Program-made: the position numbers and the translations under genes
The notes under the pieces: model-generated
Database searches by the model: none
What the model saw: only the letters and a program-made list of their open reading frames with translations
Told to the model about the DNA's origin: nothing
Assembly (NCBI RefSeq): GCF_001641335.1
Contig: NZ_LVEM01000004.1
Coordinates: 334,557 to 398,556 of the forward strand
Direction: 5' to 3'
Source of the DNA: Bradyrhizobium stylosanthis
GTDB taxonomy: Bacteria; Pseudomonadota; Alphaproteobacteria; Rhizobiales; Xanthobacteraceae
Length of the DNA stretch: 64,000 nt
Shown here: one piece after another, positions 33,019 through 40,647 of the stretch
How the letters are laid out: the number at the start of each line of letters is the position of its first letter
How positions within the stretch are numbered: position 1 is the first letter of the stretch

Positions 33019-33936
33019 ATGAACCTGCACAACACCTCATATCCCCAGTCATCGGGCCGCGAAGAGCTCGTCCCGTCGCGCTACGCGCAGAAGATCGGCG
33101 ACATCGACGTGCTGGTGGTCAGCGACGGCGTGCTGCCGCTTCCGACCACGATGCTGGGGCACAATGCTGCTCCGGCGGAGCGCGCGGCCTGGCTGCACGA
33201 CATGTTCCTGCCGCAGGACGCGTTCGACTGGGCGCTGAATGCGGTCATGGTCCGCAGTGGCGGCAAGACCATTCTGATCGACGCAGGATTGGGATCCGAC
33301 CCGAACCTGAATCTGCCGCGGGCCGGCCAGTTGATCAAGCGGCTCGAGGCAGTCGGCATCGATCTGTCGTCCGTGACGGACATCGTGCTGACCCACATGC
33401 ACATGGACCACATCGGCGGGCTGCTCGTCGACGGCGTGAAGCAGCGACTGCGCAAGGATTTGCGCATCCACGTGGCGGCCGCCGAGGTGAAATTCTGGGA
33501 GGCTCCCGACTTTACCCACACCAACATGCCGCAGGGTTTTCCGGACGCGCTGCGCGCGACCGCGAAGCGGTTCGTGAGCGAGTTCGGCAGTCAGCTGCGC
33601 ACGTTCGATGAGACGCACGAGATCGCGCCCGGCGTCGTCGCCCGCCGCACCGGCGGTCACACCCCCGGACACAGCGTGGTTCGCATCGCGTCCGGCGACG
33701 ACGCGCTGACATTTGCGGGCGATGCCGTGTTTGCCGTCGGCTTCGAGCAGCCCCACTGGTACAACGGTTTCGAGCACGACCCCGACGAGGCCGCGCGCGT
33801 TCGCGTCAACCTGCTGCGAGAGCTCGCTGCCTCCGGCGAGATGCTGGTGGCCACCCACCTGCCGTTCCCGTCCGTCGGCCGCGTGGCGATTGACGGCGAC
33901 GCCTTCCGCTGGGTGCCGGTGTTCTGGGACTACTGA
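33019..33936 (+). CDS. Metallo-beta-lactamase-fold hydrolase
   Basis: A 305-residue MBL-fold protein of the lactonase/AttM-like layout. The dinuclear zinc motif THMHMDHIGG (HxHxDH) is near residue 133; the second-sphere histidine is in RRTGGHTPGHS, the bridging aspartate in LTFAGDAVF and the last histidine in MLVATHLPFPS. No signal peptide, so cytoplasmic. ATG 33019 follows CAGGAG with 7 bases of spacing. Possible substrates include lactones or thioesters. Quorum-signal lactonase activity is possible but cannot be inferred from the sequence alone. Confidence 0.87.
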   Translation: MNLHNTSYPQSSGREELVPSRYAQKIGDIDVLVVSDGVLPLPTTMLGHNAAPAERAAWLHDMFLPQDAFDWALNAVMVRSGGKTILIDAGLGSDPNLNLPRAGQLIKRLEAVGIDLSSVTDIVLTHMHMDHIGGLLVDGVKQRLRKDLRIHVAAAEVKFWEAPDFTHTNMPQGFPDALRATAKRFVSEFGSQLRTFDETHEIAPGVVARRTGGHTPGHSVVRIASGDDALTFAGDAVFAVGFEQPHWYNGFEHDPDEAARVRVNLLRELAASGEMLVATHLPFPSVGRVAIDGDAFRWVPVFWDY

Positions 33937-34019
33937 GCACGCATCGGCTCGAAGCCGAAACCAGGGCGCGCGGCATCAAGCCGCGCGCCTCGCTTGGCGA
34001 CGCGTTCGCCGTCTCCCGA

Positions 34020-34484
34020 TCATGAGAGGCCCGGCACGCCTTTCGAGCCGGGCTTGAGCGCGGCCTCCACGGCATACGCGCCGGGGCCGTACGTCGCGAT
34101 GAGGGAAAGCGCGCCGAGCAAGCCGAGATTCTTCAGGAAGTTGATGGTCTGCATCACGACCTGTGCTTCCGGCGCAGCCCAGAAATTATGGAACATCAGC
34201 GTCGCGGCAATCGTGAACGCCAGCAGGACCATGGCTGCCTGGCGCGCGAACAACCCGAACAGCAGCGCCATGCCGCCGCCGAGCTCAACCGCAATCGCAC
34301 CTGCGGCGAGAACGGCGCCGAGCCCGTCCGCTCCTCCCGGAAGCCTGCCGGCGGTCACGGCGAATGCGAGCACCTTGCCGACACCGCTGTAGAGAAACAG
34401 CGGCGCGATCGCGGCACGCGCGAACAGGAGCACCCAGGCATCGCGCTGGGCTGCGGTCTCGGCGGAACGGGCGGACGTTGGCAT
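34020..34484 (-). CDS. DoxX-family membrane protein
   Basis: A 154-residue four-helix inner-membrane protein of the DoxX family. Visible: FARAAIAPLFLYSGVGKVLAF (first helix with the family G-x-x-K), GAIAVELGGGMALLFGLFARQAAMVLLAFTIAATLMFHNFW, and KNLGLLGALSLIATYGPGAYAVE. The frame opens at 34574, but the ATG at 34484 (MPTSARSAET) has GAGGAG 7 bases upstream. DoxX proteins are linked to redox balance and thiol chemistry in other bacteria. Convergent with the MBL-fold gene and 86 bases downstream of the AAHS transporter stop on the same strand. Confidence 0.85.
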   Translation of the reverse strand: MPTSARSAETAAQRDAWVLLFARAAIAPLFLYSGVGKVLAFAVTAGRLPGGADGLGAVLAAGAIAVELGGGMALLFGLFARQAAMVLLAFTIAATLMFHNFWAAPEAQVVMQTINFLKNLGLLGALSLIATYGPGAYAVEAALKPGSKGVPGLS

Positions 34485-34570
34485 TTCGGATCTCCTCTGG
34501 CGAAGTTTCGTCGGTGAAAGCGGACGGCCGACCGACATCGGCCGTCCCGTGGATGGATCAACCTGCTCCG

Positions 34571-35929
34571 TCACTCCGCGGCCGCGACATCGGCGCTCGG
34601 CAGGCGCCTTTCAGCGGCAAGCCCGAGCGATCCGATCGCGAGCGCGCCAACGATGGCGGCGCCGCCGATCGCCCAGAACACGGCGTCGGGGCCGCCGGTG
34701 ACCTGCTGCAACAGGCCGATGACGTAAGGGCCGAGGATCGCTCCGACCCGGCCGATGCCGAGCTCCATCCCGACGCCGCTGGCCCGGAAGCAGGTCTCGT
34801 ACGAACCGGCCGTGAAATTGTTGAGGACATGCTGCGCGCCGATGATGCAGAACCCGGCAATCGCAACGATGGCGAGGTTGACGCCGTGGCCGCTGACGAA
34901 GATCAGCGCCAGCACAGCGACCCCGCCGCTAAGCCACCATGTGGCGAGATAGCGGGGCGTCAGTTCGAAGTTGCGATCGGCCAGCATCGCCAGCGTCAGG
35001 CCGCCGATGAATGACATCGCCTGCATCAGGGCGCCGAAGCCGAACGAGGCCGCGAAGGTTTCGCCGCGCTTCAGCATGACGGTCGGAATCCAGCCGGTGA
35101 GACCGAATATCGCGAACAGGCTGAGGAACGCCGTGATCCAGATGGTCAACGACACACGGCGATAGCGCGGGCCGAGCAAGGCGGCGATGGTGCCCTGCTC
35201 CGCCTTGCTCTCGGCGGTTCCGAACGTCGCGTGACGATAGATGTCCGCCCGCTCCGGCCGCAGCCGGGCGAGCAAGGCGCGCAGCTCCGCAACACGCGAG
35301 CGGGTGGCCAGGAAGCGCGGGCTTTCCGGCAGGATGGCATGCGCCACGAAAGTCAGCGGGATCGACAGCGCGCCGACGTAATAGAGAATCTGCCAGCCAT
35401 GCTGCGGCGTCAGGAACACGCCGACGAGACCGGCGCAGACGCCGCCGAGCGACCAGCCCAGCGTCACGCCCCACAGGGAGAACGTGTTGCTGACGCGCTT
35501 TGGCGCGAGCTCGTTGATGAAGGTCGTCCCCAGCGGCAACAATACGCCGAGGCCAAGCCCCGTGGCGAAGCGCAAGGCGCAGTAGCTCCAGAAATCGTTC
35601 GCCAGCAGCGCAGTCAGCACGGTGAAGACGTTGACGATCCACAGACCCGCAAGCAGCGTCCCGCGCCGGCCGAAGCGGTCCGCGACACTGCCATGGCCGA
35701 TCGCGCCGAACAGGAAGCCGACGAGACCCGAACTCATCAGGAAGCCCGCCTGGCTCGGTGCCAGCCCCCAGGGCTGAACCACATAATGAATGACATACGC
35801 CGGATTAAACGTGTCATAGCCGTCGAACAGCGTGATGAGCGTGATGAGAATGCCGAGCAGCTTGTGGAACGGCCCGATCGGGGCGTCGGACAATTCCTCA
35901 TGCACGTCGATTTCGGACGAGATGCTCAC
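34571..35929 (-). CDS. MFS aromatic acid:H+ symporter (AAHS family)
   Basis: A 452-residue, twelve-helix permease. AAHS signs: LITLFDGYDTFNPAYVIHYVVQPW in helix 1 (DGYD motif, binds aromatic acids and protons), GSVADRFGRRGTLLAGL between helices 2 and 3, and LPLGTTFINELAPKRVSNTF. The GTG at 35929 is the start: GGAGG sits 6 bases upstream, and the longer frame to 36010 lies within the neighbouring decarboxylase. The gene overlaps the decarboxylase end by 32 bases, so the two are one transcript. It probably imports a hydroxybenzoate such as gamma-resorcylate. Confidence 0.88.
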   Translation of the reverse strand: MSISSEIDVHEELSDAPIGPFHKLLGILITLITLFDGYDTFNPAYVIHYVVQPWGLAPSQAGFLMSSGLVGFLFGAIGHGSVADRFGRRGTLLAGLWIVNVFTVLTALLANDFWSYCALRFATGLGLGVLLPLGTTFINELAPKRVSNTFSLWGVTLGWSLGGVCAGLVGVFLTPQHGWQILYYVGALSIPLTFVAHAILPESPRFLATRSRVAELRALLARLRPERADIYRHATFGTAESKAEQGTIAALLGPRYRRVSLTIWITAFLSLFAIFGLTGWIPTVMLKRGETFAASFGFGALMQAMSFIGGLTLAMLADRNFELTPRYLATWWLSGGVAVLALIFVSGHGVNLAIVAIAGFCIIGAQHVLNNFTAGSYETCFRASGVGMELGIGRVGAILGPYVIGLLQQVTGGPDAVFWAIGGAAIVGALAIGSLGLAAERRLPSADVAAAE

Positions 35930-36965
35930 GGGGTTCCTCCATGTGAATTGATGACGTGCTCTGCTCTGCGGCAGATTGAATCGATGCGTCGTCGAGCCCG
36001 AACAGGGCACGAGCGTTGCCTCGGCCGATCTTCAAGCGGTCGGCTTCGGAGATGGCGGCCGTGTCGAACCATTCGGCGGCGTGGTCGATGTTCTCGAACG
36101 GCCAGTCGGCGGAGAACAGGATGCGGTCGGCGCCGATCTCGAGCATCGCGTCGATCAGCGTCTGGGTACGGAAATTGCCCGACGTGGTGATGTAGAAGTT
36201 TTCCCGGAAGTAGTCGGCGATCTTGCGGCGCGCCGGATAGGCGTTCTGGCTGCGCATCCATTTGTTGTGATTGTCGACCCGCCACATCGAGTAAGGCAGC
36301 CCCTCGCCCATGTGACCGAGGATCACCTGCAGCCGGGGATAGGCGTCGAACAGGCCGGAGCCCATCAGGCGCAGGGCATGCACCGCGGTCTCCTGCCCGA
36401 ATGCCCAGGTCGGCCCGAGCAGCCAGCGGTGTCCCTCGTAGATAGCCGCGTCCTTCGCCAGCGGATTGCGCGGGTGCAGATAGAAGGGAACGCCGAGGCG
36501 CGCGACCTCCGACCAGAACGGCCAGAACTCCTTGCGATCGTAATAGATGGCGTTGCCGGTGCCCGCGAGCTCGCTGAAGCCGTTGACGAGCGCGCCGCGA
36601 AACCCGAGCGCGCTGACACACCGGTCGAGCTCGCGCGCGGCCGCGTCAGGATCCTGCAACGGCAGCGCGGCGAGTCCCTGGAAGCGGTCGGGCCGCCTCG
36701 CCACCTGCTCGGCGAGAAAATCGTTGGCGCGGCGCGACAGATCGATGGCGCGCGCGCGGTCCGGAATAGCCTGGACAGCCGGCGCGTTCAGGGACAGCAG
36801 CATCATCTCGATGCCGTGCGCGTCCATCTCGGCGAGCCGCCGGTCGTGAATGTCGAGCAACCGCTTCTCGAGCTCGATCCAGTCCTCGGCCGGCGCGAAG
36901 CCGGCGCTGTCCTGGACGGTGTCGTCCATCGCGAAATGCTCTTCGAGCGCAATCTTGCCCTGCAT
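35898..36965 (-). CDS. Amidohydrolase-family decarboxylase, gamma-resorcylate (2,6-dihydroxybenzoate) type
   Basis: A 355-residue cytoplasmic metal-dependent decarboxylase. MQGKIALEEHFAMDDTVQDSAGF at the start and ILSLNAPAVQAIP-like (here LLSLNAPAVQAIP), PFYLHPRNPL, ILGHMGEGLPYSMWRVD, TTSGNFRTQTLIDAMLEIGADRILFSADWPFENIDHAAEWF closely match gamma-resorcylate decarboxylases. Metal or catalytic residues are E8 and H10 (EEH), H in LHPRN, H in GHMGEG and D in SADWPFE. The expected reaction is 2,6-dihydroxybenzoate to resorcinol plus CO2. Its end overlaps the AAHS transporter start. Resorcinol hydroxylase and maleylacetate reductase genes are not in the window. 2,3-dihydroxybenzoate decarboxylase is the main alternative. 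Confidence 0.87.
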   Translation of the reverse strand: MQGKIALEEHFAMDDTVQDSAGFAPAEDWIELEKRLLDIHDRRLAEMDAHGIEMMLLSLNAPAVQAIPDRARAIDLSRRANDFLAEQVARRPDRFQGLAALPLQDPDAAARELDRCVSALGFRGALVNGFSELAGTGNAIYYDRKEFWPFWSEVARLGVPFYLHPRNPLAKDAAIYEGHRWLLGPTWAFGQETAVHALRLMGSGLFDAYPRLQVILGHMGEGLPYSMWRVDNHNKWMRSQNAYPARRKIADYFRENFYITTSGNFRTQTLIDAMLEIGADRILFSADWPFENIDHAAEWFDTAAISEADRLKIGRGNARALFGLDDASIQSAAEQSTSSIHMEEPREHLVRNRRA

Positions 36966-36995
36966 GGCGTCGTTCCTTCGCCTTTGCTTTCGGCG

Positions 36996-37074
36996 TTGAC
37001 AAAGCAAAGCATCGGGCGCAAATACTTGTCAATGATAAAGTTGCAAATGCAAATGATTGAAACGCAAATATTGC
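36996..37074. promoter_or_regulatory. Divergent promoter/operator region between decarboxylase and MarR genes
   Basis: An AT-rich island in the divergent gap. TTGACAA (36996-37002) and its inverse TTGTCAA (37026-37032) give a -35-like TTGACA on each strand. Two short palindromes follow, TTGCA-AA-TGCAA (37041-37052) and GCAA-ATA-TTGC (37064-37074), which are good candidates for MarR operators. Their presence argues that the MarR protein starts downstream, at 37143. Confidence 0.5.
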
Positions 37075-37142
37075 ACCTGCGAAGGTTGGCGCTTATTCCG
37101 GGCGGAGCTCTCCCGCCAGGACAAAAGCCCGGACCTAACCTC

Positions 37143-37697
37143 ATGTACCGATTTTCGAATTCGCTTCCCTATCTGCTCGCCAGGCTCGGCGTGCGCATGG
37201 GCGATCTGTTCACGCGCGTGATCCGTCACGAGAAGTTGACGCTGCCGATGTACCGCGTGCTCGCCGCGCTGTCCGAGGTGGGCCGCCCGCTGCGGCTCGG
37301 CGAGATCGCCGAGCTGACGTCGGCCGACGTCTCGACCCTGTCGCGCATCGTCGCCGAGATGAGCCGTGCAGGCCTGCTGACGCGCGACCGTCCCGAGAAC
37401 GATCAGCGCAGCCTCCAGGTCGTCCTCACGCCCAAAGGCACCGAGCTGGCGGGACGGCTGATGCCGCTCGCCGCCTATTACGAAGAGGTCGTCACCGGCA
37501 GCATGTCCGCCAAGGAAGCGGCGGAGCTCAAGCGCGTGCTGGTCGAGCTCTACCACAACATCGATCGGCTCGAGCAGGAAGTCGAAGCCGGGCAGATCAA
37601 GGTGCCGCCGTCATCGCGCCCGAAGGACGTCCGCGACGAGCAGCCGGAGGCGCGAGCCAGGACGAGCAAGCCGCGCCTCAAGACATCGAGAAAATAG
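37143..37697 (+). CDS. MarR-family transcriptional regulator
   Basis: A roughly 184-residue winged-HTH regulator. The DNA-binding core is LTLPMYRVLAALSEVGRPLRLGEIAELTSADVSTLSRIVAEMSRAGLLTRDRPENDQRSLQVVLTPKGTELA. The C terminus is long and basic (SSRPKDVRDEQPEARARTSKPRLKTSRK). Start is uncertain: the frame stays open far upstream, with ATGs at 37032, 37044 and 37050 inside the operator-like stretch; none has a clear ribosome site. It is divergent from the decarboxylase/transporter pair and 21 bases ahead of the hydroxylase gene, so it likely represses both until an aromatic acid binds. Confidence 0.85.
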   Translation: MYRFSNSLPYLLARLGVRMGDLFTRVIRHEKLTLPMYRVLAALSEVGRPLRLGEIAELTSADVSTLSRIVAEMSRAGLLTRDRPENDQRSLQVVLTPKGTELAGRLMPLAAYYEEVVTGSMSAKEAAELKRVLVELYHNIDRLEQEVEAGQIKVPPSSRPKDVRDEQPEARARTSKPRLKTSRK

Positions 37698-37718
37698 GGA
37701 CACCACCGAGGAGAGGAC

Positions 37719-38930
37719 ATGCGACAGGATCCCATCATCATAGCCGGCGGCGGCATCGGCGGACTGGCAGCCGCGATCGCCCTGGCGCAGAAGGGTTTTC
37801 GGGTCACGGTCCTGGAACGCGCGGCGCGCTATCAGGAGATCGGCGCCGGCATTCAGCTCGGTCCCAACGCATTCCACGCCTTCGACCGGCTCGCGCTCGG
37901 CGATGCCGCGCGCGCGATCTCCGTGTTCATCGATCAGCTTAGGCTGATGGACGCGATCTCGGCGGAAGAGATCACCAGCATCGACCTGACCAGTTATTTC
38001 CGCCAGCGCTTCGGCAATCCCTACGCGGTGGTTCATCGCGGCGATCTCCACGGCATCTTCGTGCGCGCCTGCGAGGCGAACCCGCTTGTCACGCTGCGGA
38101 CAGACTGCGACGTCGTCGGCTACGAGCAGAACGGCGCGGGGGCCACGGCCCTGCTCAAGTCCGGCGAGCGCATTGCCGGATGCCTCCTGATCGGTGCGGA
38201 CGGGCTGCGGTCCCGCATTCGCCAGCAGATGGTCGCGGACGGCGCGCCCCGGGTCGCCGGCCACACCACCTATCGATCCGTCATCCCGACCGAGCAGATG
38301 CCCGAGGATCTGCGCTGGAACGCCGCGACGCTATGGGCCGGCGCCAAGTGCCATCTCGTGCATTACCCGCTCTCGGGCTGGAAGGTGTTCAATCTCGCGA
38401 TCACCTGCCACAACGATCCCACTGAAGCGTTCGCGGCAAGGCCCGTCACCCATGACGAGGTGCTCGAAGGTTTTCGTGACGTGCATCCGCGCGCCAAGGC
38501 GATCATCCATCACGGAAGGGACTGGAAGGCGTGGGTGACCTGCGACCGCGATCCGACCGATCGCTGGACCGACGGCCGCGTCGTGCTGTTGGGCGATGCC
38601 GCGCATCCGATGCTGCAATATTTCGCGCAAGGCGCCTGCATGGCGCTGGAGGATGCGGTCTGCCTCGCCAAGGAGCTCGACCAGACGGAAGGAGACGTCG
38701 CCCACGCACTCGCGCAATACAGGAATGCCCGGCTGCTGCGCACCGCGCGGGTCCAGCTCCAGGCGCGCGAGCTCGGCGATCACGTCTATCACCCCGCGGG
38801 CGTCCACGCATTGCTGCGCAATCAGATGATGCGCGAGACCAGCCTGGAACGCTTCTGCGAGAATGTCGCCTGGCTGTATCAGTCGCCGTTCCCGGAACGG
38901 AACTCAATCGGACATCTCGCGCAGCACTGA
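37719..38930 (+). CDS. FAD-dependent aromatic hydroxylase (3-hydroxybenzoate 6-hydroxylase/salicylate hydroxylase type)
   Basis: A 403-residue group A flavin monooxygenase. FAD motif IIIAGGGIGGLAAAIALAQKGFRVTVLERA at the N terminus; the DG motif LLIGADGLRSRIRQQM near residue 155; the GD motif GRVVLLGDAAHPMLQYFAQGACMALEDAVCLAKEL near 285. The L-G-D-A-A-H-P-M-L-Q-Y-x-A-Q-G and C-terminal YHPAGVHALLRN blocks resemble 3-hydroxybenzoate 6-hydroxylases, which use NADH and O2 to make gentisate. Start ATG at 37719 follows GAGGAGAGG. It sits directly behind MarR in a hydroxybenzoate module; salicylate or resorcinol-type substrates remain possible. Confidence 0.87.
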   Translation: MRQDPIIIAGGGIGGLAAAIALAQKGFRVTVLERAARYQEIGAGIQLGPNAFHAFDRLALGDAARAISVFIDQLRLMDAISAEEITSIDLTSYFRQRFGNPYAVVHRGDLHGIFVRACEANPLVTLRTDCDVVGYEQNGAGATALLKSGERIAGCLLIGADGLRSRIRQQMVADGAPRVAGHTTYRSVIPTEQMPEDLRWNAATLWAGAKCHLVHYPLSGWKVFNLAITCHNDPTEAFAARPVTHDEVLEGFRDVHPRAKAIIHHGRDWKAWVTCDRDPTDRWTDGRVVLLGDAAHPMLQYFAQGACMALEDAVCLAKELDQTEGDVAHALAQYRNARLLRTARVQLQARELGDHVYHPAGVHALLRNQMMRETSLERFCENVAWLYQSPFPERNSIGHLAQH

Positions 38931-38963
38931 GCGGCGCAGCCCTCGCAGACGACGACCGGCGCC

Positions 38964-39695
38964 CTACCCGATCGTCTGCAACGCCGGAAACGTCTCGAGC
39001 AGCCAGATGCTGACATTCGAGACCGCGCCGGTGAGGAAGCCGACGCCGGTGATCACCATCAACACGCCCATGGCGCGCTCGACATTGACGAGATGGCCCT
39101 TCATGCGCGCGAACAGTCTTGAGAACTGTTCGATCATCAGGGCCGCGATCAGGAAGGGAATGCCGAGGCCCGCCGAATAGACCGCGAGCAGCCCTGCGCC
39201 CTTCGCCACCGTCGCCTCGGCCGCCGCGATCGAGAGGATCGCAGCCAGGATCGGGCCGATGCAGGGCGTCCAGCCGAAGGCGAAGGCGAGCCCCATGATG
39301 TAGGCGCCCCAGAGGCCGACCGGTTTGGGGATCGGCAGCCGGCCCTCGCGCATCAACAGGCCGATGCGCGTCAGGCCGAGGAAGTGCAGGCCCATGATGA
39401 TGATGACGATGCCGGCGAGGATCGACAGCTCGGCCGACCAGGCGCGGATCAGTCCGCCGACCAGCGAGGCGCTGGCGCCGAGCGCGACGAACACCGTGGA
39501 GAAGCCCAGCACGAACAGCAGCGCCGACATCATGATCGCGCGCTTGGAGGCCGATGCCGGCTCCTCGCTCTCGACATGCTCGATGGTCGCGCCCGTGAGA
39601 TAGATCAGGTAGGGCGGAACCAGCGGCAGGACGCAAGGGGAGAGGAAGCTGACGAGGCCGGCAATCAGCGCCGCCGGGATCGAAACATTTTGCAT
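38964..39695 (-). CDS. ccdA: Cytochrome c biogenesis protein CcdA (DsbD-type thiol transporter)
   Basis: A 243-residue inner-membrane protein with six helices. It carries reducing equivalents from cytoplasmic thioredoxin to the periplasm for cytochrome c haem attachment. The two conserved cysteine sites are FLSPCVLPLVPPYL in helix 1 and FGWTPCIGPILAAIL in helix 4. The start ATG at 39695 (MQNVSIPAALIAG) is the family's usual beginning. Stands alone, convergent with the hydroxylase gene. Confidence 0.92.
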   Translation of the reverse strand: MQNVSIPAALIAGLVSFLSPCVLPLVPPYLIYLTGATIEHVESEEPASASKRAIMMSALLFVLGFSTVFVALGASASLVGGLIRAWSAELSILAGIVIIIMGLHFLGLTRIGLLMREGRLPIPKPVGLWGAYIMGLAFAFGWTPCIGPILAAILSIAAAEATVAKGAGLLAVYSAGLGIPFLIAALMIEQFSRLFARMKGHLVNVERAMGVLMVITGVGFLTGAVSNVSIWLLETFPALQTIG

Positions 39696-39867
39696 GATGC
39701 AGTCGGAGCCATCTCAGGCTCCAGTGCGGCACGCGGGAAATGCGCGCGGCCGGGAGCACCGGCTCTGGTGTAGCCGATGCCGGGAAATGCGCAACAGAGG
39801 CGCACAAAACCAGGGCTCCTCCCGATGCCGTCCGTGATCACAGATGCGGCATCGGGACGCGCACAAA

Positions 39868-39885
39868 TCTCGCCAAAAAGCGAGA
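39868..39885 (-). terminator. Terminator-like hairpin
   Basis: TCTCGC / GCGAGA stem, followed on the minus strand by TTTGTG, 14 bases past the stop of the 88-residue protein gene. A second inverted repeat, CCCGATGCCG and CGGCATCGGG, lies at 39821-39856. Otherwise 39696-39898 holds nothing I can support. Confidence 0.45.
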
Positions 39886-39898
39886 CTAGGCGGCGCGG

Positions 39899-40165
39899 CT
39901 ACTTCACCACGCGGAGCAGCGGACGCCGGGGCTGGTCCTGCGTCTGCTTGGAAGGGGGCTGCGGCTCGCTTCCGGCGCTCCGCAGCATTTCGTCGCACAG
40001 TGCCTTGAGATCGGCACTGTCAATTCCTTTGAGCTTCATCCGCACGTCGAGAATGACGATCGACAGCAGCTCGGCCGACTCACGGCTGTTCATCTCGTTG
40101 AGCGTCCTGCGGCACTGCTCGAGCGTTTCCAGCACCGACTGCAACTGTTCGTCTGAATGCGACAC
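39899..40165 (-). CDS. Hypothetical protein, 88 residues
   Basis: Not recognised. A mostly helical cytoplasmic protein: LQSVLETLEQCRRTLNEMNSRESAELLSIVILDVRMKLKGIDSADLKALCDEML looks like two or three amphipathic helices, followed by a flexible, proline- and glutamine-rich basic tail. No signal or membrane segment. The GTG at 40165 follows GGAAAG and is preferred to the longer frame beginning at 40246, which has a low-quality leader sequence. Codon use resembles neighbouring genes. Confidence 0.6.
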   Translation of the reverse strand: MSHSDEQLQSVLETLEQCRRTLNEMNSRESAELLSIVILDVRMKLKGIDSADLKALCDEMLRSAGSEPQPPSKQTQDQPRRPLLRVVK

Positions 40166-40179
40166 CGGCGTTCTTTCCG

Positions 40180-40539
40180 TTAATTCGGCCTGTGAGACGT
40201 ATTGGCGACGACCCCTTTGGCCCCCATGGGAGGCCGAGGATAACACGAGGCCCCTACGGCTCTGAACATGATTTCAGTGTGTTTCTGCGTTGAAACCGCG
40301 GTTTTGGTGCGCGCCGCTGCAATGCGCCGCTGAACATCGTCGAGACGACCGGGCGAAGAACACCCGTCGTGTCGTGATTGATCCATTGCGGAAAGCCGCA
40401 GCGCTCGCTGCGCAAGGATGTCCATTCCGGACAGCGCCGACAATCCCGCAGCCATCTCAAGGCTCGCAACGGAACTCACGCGACACCCCTCATCCGGGCG
40501 ATCGTCTGCCCAATTCCCCATATCTGACAGCAACATCAT
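40180..40539 (-). CDS. Hypothetical protein, 119 residues (weakly supported)
   Basis: Not recognised. A frame starting MMLLSDMGNWADD with normal composition in its first half (SLEMAAGLSALSGMDILAQRALRLSAM) and a less protein-like second half. Only a weak GGTGG ribosome site is seen. Third codon positions are less GC-rich than the neighbours. It ends 14 bases before the 88-residue protein gene and is divergent from the LysR gene at 40648, so it fits the gap; still it may be non-coding. Confidence 0.33.
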   Translation of the reverse strand: MMLLSDMGNWADDRPDEGCRVSSVASLEMAAGLSALSGMDILAQRALRLSAMDQSRHDGCSSPGRLDDVQRRIAAARTKTAVSTQKHTEIMFRAVGASCYPRPPMGAKGVVANTSHRPN

Positions 40540-40647
40540 ACCACCCGCACGGTAGTAAGGATGACGTTCAAAACTCTACGTTCCCCAACCCGTCGTGGTT
40601 GTGGTTTGCGCCAGATTCTGCCAGTTTAGCGGACCGAAGGGACTTGT

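Noticed and set aside
33019..33936. Quorum-signal lactonase assignment for the MBL-fold hydrolase
   Set aside because: The metal motif is shared by many hydrolases and no neighbouring quorum or lactone gene supports it, so only the fold is called.
35976..37697. 573-codon frame that would fuse sequence opposite the decarboxylase to MarR
   Set aside because: Only the last 180 or so codons match a family (MarR). The upstream part is antisense of the decarboxylase and crosses an AT-rich promoter region.
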